A DNA stretch of 64,000 bases from Achatina immaculata (GCA_009760885.1 CM019713.1:4271531-4335530); one strand, 5' to 3'. Counted from the stretch's first letter, positions 42,890-54,938 are shown. The notes: generated by a model not told the origin, from the letters alone. Translations and numbers: made by a program.

Positions 42890-43400
42890 AGATATTTCTC
42901 ATTCATTCTTGTTTCAAATGCTATGGTCCCTTTTATGTTCTTTTTTCAGATGCTGTTGACCATTTCTTGTTCTTGTTTCAAATGTTGTTTGCCCCCCCCC
43001 CCTTTATTTTTTTTTTTATTGTTTCAAATGCTGTGACCCTTTCCCATTTTTCTAATGTGGGCTATTTTTTTTTAATTCTTGTTTTAAATGCTGTGACCCT
43101 TTCCCATTTTTCTAATGTGGGCTATTTTTTTTATAATTCTTGTTTTAAATGCTGTGGGCCTTTCTCATTTTTCTAATGTGGGCTATTTTTTTTTAATTCT
43201 TATTTTAAATGCTGTGGCCCTTTCCTATTTTCTAATGTTGGCTATTTTTTTAAAATTCTTGTTTCAAATGCTGTGGGCCTTTCCCATTTTTCTAATGTGG
43301 GCTATTTTTTAAAAAAAATTCTTGTTTCAAATGCTATGGCCCTTTCCTATTTTTCTAATGTTGGCTATTTTCTTCCTTCAGACGCTGCAGGCCCTTTCTT
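42890..43400. repeat. About 61-bp tandem repeat, about 6-7 copies
   Basis: Units of TTTCAAATGCTGTGGCCCTT, TCCCATTTTTCTAATGTGGG and CTATTTTTTTT. The array is open over long stretches because of T-richness. An acceptor-like CTTCCTTCAG at 43372-43381 closes it. Confidence 0.93.
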
Positions 43401-43639
43401 GCTAAATGCTGTGGGCCAGAGTACCTTTGCCCTTTTTGTCTACAGATCAGACGATCATGGTAATGACCTTTAGCAGACTTTTGTGGCTTTCTTCATATTT
43501 TGGATTGTACAATAAGATTGGATGGAGATATGTGAGACGTAAAATGCTAGGATTCTCATCAATCACTTATTTGAAGTGGACTGTGTTAATCCAAGCCTCA
43601 ATCAGTAACTTTTGTTATGTTAATCAGTTTCTACAGAAT

Positions 43640-46423
43640 TAGGGTTGCCAGATTCTCAAAAGGAAAAACCGGGACATTTTTCTCACTGATAAACAATAGC
43701 AGACAAGTCCTAAGATCTAAGAATTTTGTTTTCAAACATCTTATCCAAGGACAGAATATATGTTACGCAAAACTAACGTTATTGTTCAGCTCTTCAGAAG
43801 AGCAGAAATTATTAGTATTTCATGTATTTATACAAAAACGTTATACTTTGCATGCATATTGAAATTAAAATCACTCAAAGTTAATTCATAGGATGTAGAA
43901 CATTCTTCATGTGAATACAAATTTATTTTACTGTCACACACTTATCTTCAAGATCCTGCATTATCCTGTCCTTCTGTGTCTTGCTCCTAATATTTATCTG
44001 ACTTCAAACTTCTGGAAAGAAGATCTTACCGCAGATTGACATAATCATAGAATTCTGAATGGCTCATTTGATAATTAAAAGCACATTTAATTATTGCTTC
44101 AACTGTTGAGACATGAAGGCTATTTCGTTCCTCTGTCAGTTGCACATTGATGAGGGAAATACTCTTTCCACATTTGCATTATGTCCAGAAATACTGAAGA
44201 TAAATTCACATGGTTTTAGTAACTCCGAGGACTGCTCGAAAGATTCACTCTCCAATGAAATAGGCCCACTTCTCTTGACTGGGTTTGCTATTCCAATTGT
44301 CCTTTTCCTTTGTGAGTACTGCTTCAGTACAGTGCTTCAGATATGTGAGTTGATCAAATGATAGTGAGTCATCAGTTGACTGCCCCTTGTCTTGCGGAAA
44401 CTTTATACAGTCTCTTCCACTTCAAACCATGCTGGTAAGGAGCCCAATAACATCCACCTACAGATGGAAAATTCATTCAAAGGTGTCATCCACTTGTGCA
44501 TGACATGTTTCATAAAACTCTTCCACATCAACATAAAATTTATTTATATCTACAGTTGATAGGCATACTTCATCTTCTGCTAGTTTCACAATAGTTTTCA
44601 CCTTTAGTGGAAGAAATCTTTCTTCTTTCCACTGATTTATCAATGTAAGGGTTTCCTCTAAAATTACACATACTTCTTAGACGCTACTATCTGCCTTCTC
44701 CAGTTTAAGTACTTCACTATTAAACACACTCATCTGCCTTTGGACAAATCAAAGATGGGGTTTACTTAGGAGATTTTCAAACAGGGTAATCAAGAGTTAC
44801 AATGCTTTATTCTTCTGAGATGAAAAATGATTTTAGTGCTTCATAAAGTTGTAACACTCTTTCCGCTGCAGGAAGCAAAGATAACCACCTTGTTTTTGTA
44901 TGTGACAGCAATTTGCAATATTCTACATTCACAAAATTCTTTCAGGCACTCTGTGTGCAGTATATATTGAGAAATAATTGAACAATTTAATTATTATGGT
45001 TTCCACATCTAAAGTTATAACATCAGCTACTGCTTTTACCTCATTATGAAGTATGTGCACAGGGCATCTAACACCGAGGTTTTCATTTAGTTCATCTTCA
45101 ATTTTGTGAACACACTGTTCATACCATTTCATCGAACTCCACCAAAATTCGTATTTGCATTGTTGCCACAGAAAGCAATGTATTTATGTTTATCAGTCAT
45201 GTTCTCTTCAAATGCATTAACACAGTACTTGCTTATTTCACTTTTTTAAAGAATCCAGTTTAAGCACTTTAATAGTCATACCATACTAAAGTACTGAACA
45301 GTCAGTGAGAAAATTTTCTTGGCATCATGTTGCTAGCATCTGTCACAAAACCAAAACAGTGGGCATTTGCTAAATCATCACATAATCGTTTGATAGTGTC
45401 AGTAGCTAAAACGGATTTTACTTTTGCTGTTGCTTTACTTCTCACGAGTGCAACTTTTGTTTTTTTTGTTGTTGGTTGTTTTGGAATCATTAAAAAGTTT
45501 AGAGTTTAACTTGGTAGTGCAATCCACTGAACTGAACCACAAATGATGTTTAGTTGTGTTATAGCACACTGTCAGTTCCATTGCTTGTAATGATTTTTCC
45601 TATTCAGAAGATTTGGGCACAAAATAACTGTCCAGTCTTTTAGAAGTGCATGCAGAATACATGTTTGATTTATGCTGTTTGCTTGAGACATGGTCTTTTA
45701 TATCTGTTCTTCTGCTATGGGCAATGGCAATGTAACACTTACATGTTTTACATTTTGGTTCACGGTCATTTCTCCCTCTCTTTATAAAATACTAATCCTG
45801 TGAATATTTTCTTTCTGAAAGGAACACTTTCTCTTAGGCATGTTGAAAACACTTCATGCATTTACTGTATAAATATAAAAAAACTTCTCTCAGCACTGAT
45901 AGTAGTGAAAAAGCACTTATTTTTCTTTCATTCACTATTTAAAGGCTATGACACGGATAATGATAAAATATTAATATGAAAAGTTTGCAGCGACTGCAAT
46001 CTCCAAAAACAAGTAAATTATAAGACAGTGGACAGGAAAGATGTCACACTTGAACCATTTTCCATACAGACCCTTGTTTTCTTTTGGCGTGGAAATGCAG
46101 AGGAGATATGATGTCGCCAATAGAAAATGTCTCTCTCGCCAAGACAAAAAGAATGAAAAATTAAATGACACAAAACCCATGAGGTCCACCAATTCCAACT
46201 TGGAGACAGGAATAACAAATTAAGTTTCCACTGTTCTGTTGTTTAAAAATGTGTATAGTAGATCTGCCAACCTGAAACTGTAAAAGGGGGGGGGGGAGAA
46301 CTCGAATACACAATTCCTTCATTTGAAAGGAGAAACAAAAACTGGGACAAATAGGCGTCCTGAAAGCATTTCTTGGGATAGTGAATTTTTTTTCTTTTAA
46401 AACCAGAACATGTGACAACCCTA
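43640..46423 (-). mobile_element. hAT superfamily DNA transposon, about 2.8 kb, decayed
   Basis: Left end TAGGGTTGCCAGATTCTC (43640) matches, inverted, the right end TAGGGTTGTCACATGTTCTG (complement of 46423 back). Flanks TACAGAAT (43632-43639) and TGCAGACT (46424-46431) agree at six of eight positions, as expected for an old 8-bp hAT target duplication. The interior carries a broken transposase on the minus strand. Confidence 0.85.
43900..45850 (-). pseudogene. hAT transposase, frameshifted and with stops
   Basis: Read from 45850 down: MPKRKC start region; a zinc-finger-like PKCKTCKCYIAIAHSRRTDI followed by KDHVSSKQH (C-x2-C...H-x-H pattern, about 45755-45660); YNTTKHHL and SVDCTTKL (about 45560-45510); FGFVTDASN, the first catalytic Asp region (about 45350-45320); RCPVHILHN with VTLDVE-like and FNYFSIYTAHR (about 45070-44950). 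At about 44150-44040 is LTEERNSLHVSTVEAIIKC and SEFYDYVN, the C-terminal dimerisation region. The layout is that of the hAT group domesticated in several vertebrate zinc-finger proteins. Multiple stops and frame changes exclude activity. Confidence 0.85.
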
Positions 46424-46431
46424 TGCAGACT

Positions 46432-48119
46432 ACACCATTAAGATGAAGAGGCATCTTGACCTTTAATACCTCCCAGTCCTGACTTGTTTCAGAAACAAGT
46501 CATTAAAAAATAATTTTAAAAAACACAGTGCAAATTTAATTTCATATTTCATGTTGACAACATGGCTGATGAAGTAGAGAACAAAGAGTTTTAGGGCGAG
46601 TGTGTGCATTTGTTTGTGAACACATGCATGTCAATGCTGTAAATAGATGTTTTCCAGAATTAATTTTCATTATAAATATTATTTGAGAAACTGACCTTGC
46701 CTGTTTAAATGCATACAGTATCCAATCTTTGACACGAAAAATATATAGTATTGATTCATGCATAAGATCGTTGGTGTTATTGAAAGCAATTCATTGCTTA
46801 TTTTGATGTAAGGCCGTTTGTTGATGTGATCAACTGTTTAGTGCAGACAAGAGTTAAACAAGGATGATACATCAATTTTATTCAACTTCATTTATCCAAA
46901 CTGTCAAGTGGGACAAAAATGAATGCAGAAGATTGCATTCAGTCTCTTCTAAAATTAGCTGTTACTTAGATGTGCAAGTCACATTAGTCTGAAAAATATC
47001 ATGTATTACTATATATATGTTAGATAATCATGGAAATTGTAATTATCATGTGACTGAAAAATTTTAAAAAACCATTGTAACTATAGAAAAGTAATGAGAT
47101 CCCACTGTAACCACAGAAAAATCATAAGATTCTGTGCATTCATCTAGAAATATTCATGAAAAATGCCATATTTTGTGGGTGCATTTCTAGAAATGTGAAT
47201 GAAGTTTGTTATTTGCATCTAAACTGTATGAATTATGAATTGCATTTATCATGATTACTGAAAGGTTAACTGAGACTGGTGACCAGTTGTTGTTTTACCA
47301 ATGATGTACTGTACATAGATCTAATGGTCAGTATGTGTGTGAAAACCATTAAAAGGAAAGCAAGATGAAGGACTTCTTGAGAAGTGTGTATGTACAGAAG
47401 AAGAATGGTATTGCTCAAGTTCTTGAAGCCTGTGAAGAACTGTAGGTGGAATAAAGGATTTTAAAAATTAATTAAATATTGATTAATTCATTATTTTTGT
47501 CCATGCTAAGATTTTAAAATAGTTGCAGTGTCTATGTATGAATGTATTTGAGCAAATCTTAGCACTACTTCAGAATATCAAAACTAATAGATGGAGCTTA
47601 TATTAAATGATGAAAATATAATATACATTATGTGAGGAAGCAAATTATTAATTGTATATTTTCCTCACAGCATGAAAAGATGATATGGCAAATTAATTTT
47701 ATTAACCTGGAATTTTAAAGACTGATTATATATTGTTTCAGTTCATTTTCTATCCTTTTTTTATATATATATACTTTTCTTCCTCTTTTGAAAATATTTA
47801 GCCATTTAATTTGTGTAGGCCAAGAGATCTATTAATGTGTTTTAAAGACCAACATTGGTTATGGAGCACTGACATCCAAGACTTTAGAGAGATGCCAGAA
47901 ACCTCTATTATATGGGACATTAATGTACTGTATGCTGTACCACTGAATTCAACTTTCACCCTCATAACTGTCATTTTAAGTTAAATGGAAAGTCTTTTAG
48001 GTTGGCTTAACCTGTTTATGAATGACAATTGAATGACAAAATTGTTGAATGACATCTATAAAGCAGAAATGTACCTAGTGACTTATTAAAATCCATCCTC
48101 ATAGCTTTGCCAAATAGAC
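46432..48119. other. AT-rich unannotated stretch
   Basis: No gene, RNA or repeat family recognised. A 26-codon frame at 47365-47445 (MKDFLRSVYVQKKNG...) followed by AATAAA at 47451 lacks any family match and is not called. Confidence 0.5.
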
Positions 48120-49130
48120 CAAAAGTCAATGGGGAGATTAATGAAGTTTTTATGTAATATCACAAAACTGCAGTTCAGAATTTTGATAAGAATTGGATAT
48201 GGGATAATGATGGAAACAGAAGATGAGCAAGGTGGATTTGTAGAAGGAAAAGGAACACATAGTGCCATATATACACTAAGAACTCTAACTGAAAGATTTT
48301 TAGAAGTACAGAAGGACCTTTTTATGTTTCACTGACTATATTAAAGTGATATACGGTGAACTGAAAATGGTGAATTATATAAATATTGGTGGCAGATACT
48401 TGAGACTAATAAAAAAAAAGTACACATATTGGAATCAAGAAACAGTTATCAGGGTAGAAAATACAAATAAGCAGTTATCAAGAATAAAGCAAGAAGTTAG
48501 GCAGGGATGCGTCCTCTCATTGGAATTGTTCCACTTGTGTACTAAAATGATCATAAGAGCTGTTAAAAACAAACCAGTAATTGGAGCTGGAGGATACAGT
48601 GTGAACAAAGCACATTCTGCAGGTGATACAGCACTAAAAAGAAAATAAAGAAATCATTAGATATAGTAGTAAACAAAAAAAAAATGAACACACAAGGCTC
48701 ACCCTTGTTTTTATATCTCCCTGAAACTGTGAACATGATGCTCTTTCTAGCCATCACAGTGAAGGTGTCACAGCAAAGCACTATGTCAAATGTCTACATA
48801 AGATCAAAATGACATCTCAATAAGGGAGTCAAGCATAACACAATTACTGGCAATGATTGAAAAGTGGAAGTGGCAATGGATTGGCCATACAAAGAAAGAG
48901 ACAGATGAATCAGTACAACAAACATCCATGAAACAAACTCCACAGGGTAAAAGAAGCATGGGACAGCCCAAAAAGACATGCAAAGAAAATGCTGGTAAAC
49001 AAAGGACTGATACGAGAGATGGCCAAGAAGATAGCGAAGGACTTACAAAAGTAAAAAGTCTCTTTCTACAGGCAGCTGCATGTAGCTTGGACACTGAAGG
49101 GACAAGAAAGAGAGTGAGAGAGTGTAGCTG
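48120..49130 (+). pseudogene. LINE-c reverse transcriptase and C-terminus, degenerate
   Basis: Order on the plus strand: EDEQGGFVEGKGTHSAIYTL (consensus EQxGFRxGxGTxDAIFxLR), FLEVQKDLFMFH leading to the DYxKAFD position (mutated), RIKQEVRQGCVLS (48478-48517) and GGYSVNK...SAGDTAL in place of the YADDTxL catalytic box (second residue Asp replaced by Gly). After a gap come KWKWQWIGHTKKETDES and QGKRSMGQPKKTCKEN (consensus RKWRWIGHTLRK and GKRKRGRPKxTW). Several stops. Clade unresolved, possibly RTE-like. Confidence 0.85.
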
Positions 49131-49137
49131 AAAAGCA

Positions 49138-49312
49138 AGCAGTGTGCAGTGCTTCTTTAGCAGACTCCACTGCCATGGGGGCCATAGTGCCTCTGTCCAA
49201 CTAGTCAGGCTGGGCCTGTTAATGGGAGTAACAATGGGAGGGGGGGGGGAGGTGATGCAAGCACTCAGATAAAGCTTGCTGTGCATCTCATCGAACAGTG
49301 TCTTCACTTCCA
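49138..49312 (+). repeat. Family A partial copy
   Basis: GTGCAGTGCTTCTTTAGCAG, ACTCCACTGCCATGGGGGCC, GGCTGGGCCTGTTAATGGGA and the end GCATCTCATCGAACAGTGTC correspond to the second half of family A. Contains a short poly-G run. Confidence 0.8.
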
Positions 49313-49399
49313 GGACTTATCCTGAATACCAAGAAAACAGAAACAATGCACAGGAGAATAAAAAATACCTCAATGTAAAGTAAACAGACAAACCTTGAT

Positions 49400-49915
49400 G
49401 CTTAGGCACTTCTAAAATCAAGAATAGAACATGACAAGCCAAAAGCACATTCAGAAAAATGAGAAGCTTTTTATGCAATGCATCTCCATCAAAGAATTTC
49501 AGTCAAGCTTATCTCATTCTGTGGAAGTTAATTGTGAACATTAAATAGATCAATGCAGAAATCATCAGAGGCAACAGAGACATAGTTTTTTTAGAAGAAT
49601 GTTAAAAGTACCAAGGAAATTAAGATGGCAAACAAGAAATATTTAACAAAAGTCAGTGGAGAAAATAATAAACACAAGGGGGAGACAGTCGTCATTTATT
49701 GGACATAAAATGAGAAGAGGAGGACTTGAAAACATGATAACAAGAGGAAAGATAAAGGGCAAGAGAAACAGAGGGAGGCCAGGAAAGAAGACCATAGGCA
49801 GTCTAATGTAATGGCGTGATAGAAAGTTAACAGTTTTGATGCGAAATATCAAGATCTCTGGAGAAGCATTACTGCCAAAATCTGCGGAGTTTAGCACCTG
49901 ATGATTTTGATGGAT
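49400..49915 (+). pseudogene. LINE-d C-terminal region, degenerate
   Basis: In the last 280 bp, FIGHKMRRGGLENMITRGKI, GKRNRGRPGKK and a tail KSAEF match the FxGHxMRxxGLExLxxTGKIxGKRxRGRQR layout of another non-LTR family. Upstream sequence (49410-49600) fits the same region but is frameshifted. Confidence 0.75.
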
Positions 49916-49924
49916 TGTTTAGTG

Positions 49925-50089
49925 CAGTAATTCTTAATCTGGGGTGGACTGAAGAATTTTTGATGTTCCATGAACTAGCAAATGAACTGATTCCGTTTAT
50001 TGCTTTATTTTTAATGAGGGGTTCACAGCTATACTCAGGCAAGATTGGGGTACCACAGCCAAATAAAAAAGAAAAGTTAAGAACCACTG
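49925..50089. mobile_element. hAT-type MITE, 165 bp
   Basis: Left end CAGTAATTCTTAATCTGGGG; right end inverted CAGTGGTTCTTAACTTTTC. Flanks GTTTAGTG (49917-49924) and GTTCAATG (50090-50097) match at six of eight positions, both differences being transitions, so an 8-bp target duplication is likely. Interior AT-rich, non-coding. Confidence 0.8.
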
Positions 50090-50097
50090 GTTCAATG

Positions 50098-50649
50098 CTA
50101 ATAGTTAATACTTCATAAATTCTGTTTTTAAAATGCCAAAAGAAATCATACAATTTATTTTTCTTAATTATTCAAAGCTCATTATGTTAAATATAACTGA
50201 AAAAATATTCTCCTCTTTGACTTTGATAAAGCTAACACATTTGATTTTTTAAACTGTGTTTTTCTCAGTAATTTCATTTTATTATTAGTTTAACATTATT
50301 AGGGCCCTTAGCTTATACACCCACAAATTTGATAATACAGTTTAGTACAACTAAAAAAAATGGCTAGCCATTATTTTTAAAAATTTGAAAACCACTGATA
50401 GAAGCCAGTATGTTTCTCTTCATGTTTGCAGTTGTCTTGGTACGAGTATTTTCTACTAGATTCTCTATTTTCCTTGTAGTATTGATGTCCTTACCAGTTA
50501 CCTAAATGTGATTAATGTGCAACAAAGTGGATTTTATTTTCCAGGCATGAGTGTTTGTTTCTCATATAATTTATAAGATATCTCTTTAGACATATTGTCA
50601 TGTATTGAACATAAAAATAACAGAGCATTTAGTTGTCTAGTACAAGAAA
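50098..50649. other. AT-rich unannotated stretch
   Basis: No gene. TTTGAAAACCACTGATAG near 50385-50402 resembles a lone hAT right end. Confidence 0.45.
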
Positions 50650-52020
50650 GAGAGCTTAAACATACACTGAACTAGAAAATAAAATAAAAAGTTCAACTAG
50701 AAGGGATAAAAGAGAATACATTGACAATATGGCAAAAGAAGCAGAGAAAGCAGCAAAAACAGGAGACAGCAAAACTCTATATAACATACAAAAGAGGCTA
50801 ATAGGTACTATTACATCCAAAGAAAGACCAACCTTTAGCAAAACTGGCAACCTATTAACATCAAGTAAAGACCAAAAGTAAAGATGGCCTGAACACTTCC
50901 AAGAAATACTTAACTGATCACACTCAAAGAATTGATAAACCTTGAAACCGACTTACCAATCCCATATCAAAATGTCAGTTTAGATGAAATTACATTGAAT
51001 GAAACTGAAACAACAGTGAGTCTATTAGCTAACAACAAAGCTGCATGTGAACATGAAATAACAGTAAAAAAGTTAAAAGCTGTTAACAGTGACAACATGA
51101 GCCAGCTACAGAGAATGTTTAATAAAACCTGGAAATAAGAAAAGGTCGCTTCTAAATGAAAAAAAGGAATCAGTGTTAAAATACCGAAAAAAGGCAATCT
51201 TAGCAACTGCAGGAATTAGAAAGGAGATTACTATCAATTGTGTGCAGTCAACACAAAAGAAGGAATGACCATATGGTTCCAGACTGAAACAGGCATAAAA
51301 CAAGGATGTATACTATCTCCTTTGCTTTTTGAAATTGCCATAGACTTCAAATGAAAAAAATGTTGCACAGGTAAAATAGGCATTGACTGGGTACATGGGG
51401 CTCAACTAGAAGATCAGGATTTTGCAGATGTCATAATTCTTATCAGTGACAATGTGAAAATTGATGCAGGAAAAAATAGATACCCTGTCTTCACTGGCTA
51501 GCAAATCAGGACTTGAAATTAACAAGGACAAAACAAAAATAATGAAACTTTCCATTAATCGAAAAGGAAAAATATACGTAGAAGGAACGGCTGTTGAAGA
51601 AGCACAATAATTTGTATATTCGGCAGCTATATAGACCAGGATGGTGACACCAGAAAGGAAGTTAGAACTAAAATTGTAAAAGCAGTACTGACCTTCAAGA
51701 ATCTTGAGAATATATGGCATTCATAAGTTGTAAGCACAAAAAACAACATAAGATTATTCAATTCAAAAATATCCACCTTCATTTAAGCTGGAAAACGACT
51801 AAAGAAATAGACAAGAAATTAGACTATTTTGAAAACAAATTCCGAAGGAAAATACTAGGTATAAAGTGGAACAAATTCAAGAACAATGCAGAGATAAGGC
51901 AGATAAGCAAACAGCAACCTGTCTCATGGGTGATCAGAAAAAGGAGATAAACATATATCTGCCATGTAATGAGAAGACAGGACATCTTGGCAAACTACCA
52001 TGGTAGCCCTATGTGACATT
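50650..52020 (+). pseudogene. LINE-b copy, linker through C-terminus, degenerate
   Basis: The longest LINE-b copy in the 5' direction. TRRDKREYIDNMAKEAEKAA, then KRLIGTITSKERPTFSK is the region between endonuclease and reverse transcriptase. NLETDLPIPYQN, LLANNKAACEHEI, TGIKQGCILSPLLFEIAIDF, DFADVIILIS (FADD changed to FADV) and the CHVMRRQD-type C-terminus follow. Numerous stops and frameshifts. Confidence 0.92.
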
Positions 52021-52074
52021 TAACAGCGCAAGAATGATGTAAGATGCAAGTACTTAGGAGGGGTAAAGATATGA

Positions 52075-52400
52075 TGAGACAATCAGCAGCCCATAGCTGA
52101 TATGCTAGCATCAGGTTTAGTGAACCATAACTGACCCTGTCCCACCTCTCCATTGGTACCCCTGGTTACAGGCCAAGCCTGGCTAACAGGGCAGGGATCG
52201 CAACAGTCTCCATGGTGGTGGAGTCTGCTAAAGAAGCATTGCACACTCCCTGGTTTTTAGCTGCACCCCAGGACTGAAAAAATAACTGCCATAACCTCCA
52301 CTCCCAAGCTGATATGATGATATGCCTCAACACCTTCACAGCATCAGCTGCAAAGAACAACAGCTCACAGTTACAGAGAGATAGAAGACAAGACAAGACA
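52075..52400 (-). repeat. Family A dispersed repeat with GACAA tail
   Basis: From GACAATCAGCAGCCCATAGC through ATGGTGGTGGAGTCTGCTAA and GCCTCAACACCTTCACAGCA to AACAGCTCACAGTTACAGAG, then AGACAAGACAAGACAAATAA. The hairpin's first arm is decayed (GATGATAT), the second arm kept. Confidence 0.9.
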
Positions 52401-52660
52401 AATAAGTACTTAGGAACAAGAATATTCTTTACAGAGATCACTGAAAAGGTAGACACAGACTGAAAGATATCAGCAGCATAATCTATCTTGCTTGTAGAAA
52501 TGGTATCCACATACATGTGATCAAGAATGCTTGTGCATTTAAATGCGTGAAACTGACGTGCAGAATATACATACACTTATTTTTTTAAAATTTTTGATTT
52601 GCCTACTATGAACTCAGGCAAAGTACCATATATAAATATGAGACTGATTTTAATATCACT

Positions 52661-53282
52661 ATGTTACTGATACGAGGAGTATATATCTTGGATCACTACT
52701 AACTAATAATGGAGATACAATGAGGGAAATTAAAAGGAGGATATCTATCGCTCTTCAGAAAGTAAAACAACTAAAGAATCTGTGGAGAGGAACAGACAGA
52801 ACTACAAAAATAAGATTTTTAAGGGCATGCATCTTTCCCATCACAACATATGCCTGTGAGACCTGGACACTTAACAAAACAGCTGAGAAGCACATAAATG
52901 CCTTTGAATGTAAATGCTACAGAAGAGTTCTTCAAATATCATGGACACAAAAAAGAACAAATATATCCATATTACAAGAACTTAATATTGAGGAAGGCTG
53001 GCTAGTAAAGAGGATTAAACAGAGAAAACTTAAATATTTTGGACACATTAAACGTCATGATAATCTAGAGAAGACCGTCATGGAAGGGTACATAATGGGA
53101 AAAATAAAGAGAGGAAGACCACAGCGAAGATGGCTGCAAGACATTGTTGATGATCTGCAAATAGATGCATCAGCAGCAGGCCATCTTGCTCACAACCGAG
53201 AGGCCTACAGGAGTGCTGTTCGGGAGGCAAAGTTCCACAAGGGACATGAAAATGAATGAATGAATGAATGAATGTTATTGAT
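52661..53282 (+). mobile_element. LINE-a insertion, best-preserved copy, with likely target duplication
   Basis: ATGTTACTGAT (52661-52671) and ATGTTATTGAT (53272-53282) flank the element with one mismatch in 11. The interior holds an open frame from 52720 to the stop after 53259 and a TGAATGAATGAATGAATGAA tail. Confidence 0.88.
52720..53262 (+). CDS. LINE-a polyprotein C-terminus, 179 codons, truncated
   Basis: An uninterrupted C-terminal portion of a non-LTR retrotransposon protein. Residues 1-40: MREIKRRISIALQKVKQLKN and RFLRACIFP. 44-71: YACETWTLNKTAEKHINAF and CYRRVL. 90-114: IEEGWLVKRIKQ and KLKYFGHIKRHD. 130-142: RGRPQRRWLQDI. End: REAYRSAVREAKFHKGHENE. The xACExWTL, YFGHIxRxD and RGRPxxRW blocks lie downstream of the reverse transcriptase in these elements. 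No endonuclease or reverse transcriptase is present, so it cannot act alone. The ATG at 52720 is arbitrary; the frame belongs to a longer protein. Confidence 0.88.
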
Positions 53283-54938
53283 TTTGACATGAATAATTGT
53301 TTTCCTTTAATACACTGACAGTTATCTGTACAATATGCCTCTTCTTACATTTAGGTTTATGTCCCAGTACTAATACCTATGACAACACGGAGGAGTATTA
53401 CAGAACTTAAGAAAAAACAGATATCTGAAAAGAAGTCCTAACTACTTAGTGTGATACAATGAAACTAGTCTGCAGATGCATGTTTTATTACATAGCTATC
53501 TAAATTCAGTCCTCATTTGATTTCACTAAATAGCTGTTTTCTAGAAACATATATGTTGGAGTTATTGAAATCTTTCATACATCTCCACCATGATTTTTAT
53601 GGTGCCCACAATTTCTTTCCAATGCTGTATGTACCATTTTTTTTTTTAGTTGAAAAATTTGCAAGGAAGTGTTCAGCCACCACCTGATAAGCCACAGAAT
53701 GTATGAAATAAACTTTAATATGGTATGGCACCTGCAAATAAGATTCTTTCTGCCCTGGAAGATGGTGTTGATATAGATGGATGTCAGTTGTTTATGAAAG
53801 CCACCAAACATGTTTTTGTTGAGTCACCTTTCTCAAAGCTGATTCTACTAATATTTATTAACATAACTAACCACAGTGGAAGACCATCATGTTTGTTTGT
53901 AGCAGTGAAAGTGTTCTTTATGTAAATATTTTGTATTTTATTTGTTGGTCTCATCTGTCTTTTCAGATGACATAGTACCACTGCACAGAATTTCTCTCCA
54001 TGTGGCATGACCTTCTGTCAGTTATTTCCAGGTTTTGTGACTAATGGAATAATCTCAAGATCATATTTATACCATAATAATGACATAGACATTATCGAAC
54101 TCATTTTTATTTTAAAAAAAACATTTTTTAATATACCTAGTTTCATTTACCTTCATTGTTTCATTGTTCAGTTACTGTATGAAAATAGTTTAATGAAACT
54201 ATCATCTTCAAACTGAATAAAATGAGCTTAAAACTTTTATTTTTTTGCTTGAAGCAAGGTCTAACACTGCACTCAGCCTTGGTGCTTCAGGTAATGTACA
54301 TAACAAATACTACTGAAACAAAAAACTCAGATAAGCAAGATCTATACTCATATACTGTTTAATATTTTTGGTTAAAGCACAGTTACCTTCACTGGTTTAG
54401 CATATTCTTGCCATTTTTCTTTTTTTTTTGCAATCAATTTTTACTTCTTGCAACATTGTTTAGCAATGAATATTACTTATGTCAAGTTTCAGAGATATTT
54501 TTTAGTCAAGCTTTAGATATATTTATTTTACTCGGAGCTAAGATATTAATGTTTTTTGCCTTGCATGTAAAATGGCACGTTTTGGAAATAAATCTGTATG
54601 CATGTATGTGTGTGAACAAGCTTGATCGCCCATACGTGTGCAGTGTTTGTATGTATGTATTCTTGGGTGTTCATGAATATTTGAAAACAGTAATTTTTTT
54701 TTTTTGGAAAGCAAGAAAGTCTGTTTTACTGCACCTTGATTAGAGCAAATTCTTGACATGTTTATAACATAATATTTGTAAATGATTCTATAAATTGTAT
54801 GAGAAATTTGATGACAATTAAAGACTTTAACGTAACACTTTGCTTTATATTGTTTTTATTTTGCCATGTATCCTGATTATGTTATGTATGTGCATGACTT
54901 CATGCGAACGACAAGCGAATAGCATACCAAGTTTTGAC
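53283..54938. other. AT-rich stretch, one weak exon candidate
   Basis: No gene recognised with confidence. The candidate terminal exon at 53352-53407 is listed separately. The remainder is AT-rich with poly-T runs. Confidence 0.45.
53352..53407 (+). other. Weak candidate terminal exon
   Basis: A pyrimidine-rich acceptor GCCTCTTCTTACATTTAG (to about 53353) precedes a short frame LCPSTNTYDNTEEYYRT and stop if entered in phase 1. Phase 1 is the phase in which ephrin exons 3, 4 and 5 end, so an alternative ephrin terminus is formally possible, but a 1-in-3 coincidence explains this equally well. No homology recognised. Confidence 0.15.

Noticed and set aside
43273..43473. Possible exon after CTTCCTTCAG at 43381 with hydrophobic peptide
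   Set aside because: The acceptor-like sequence belongs to the last unit of the 61-bp T-rich array, the following frame is short and unrelated to known proteins, and it ends without a convincing partner exon.
47365..47445. 26-codon frame followed by AATAAA
   Set aside because: Too short, no acceptor with a pyrimidine tract upstream, and AATAAA is common in AT-rich DNA.
50385..50402. Lone hAT right-end-like AAAACCACTG
   Set aside because: No matching left end with a plausible target duplication was found nearby.
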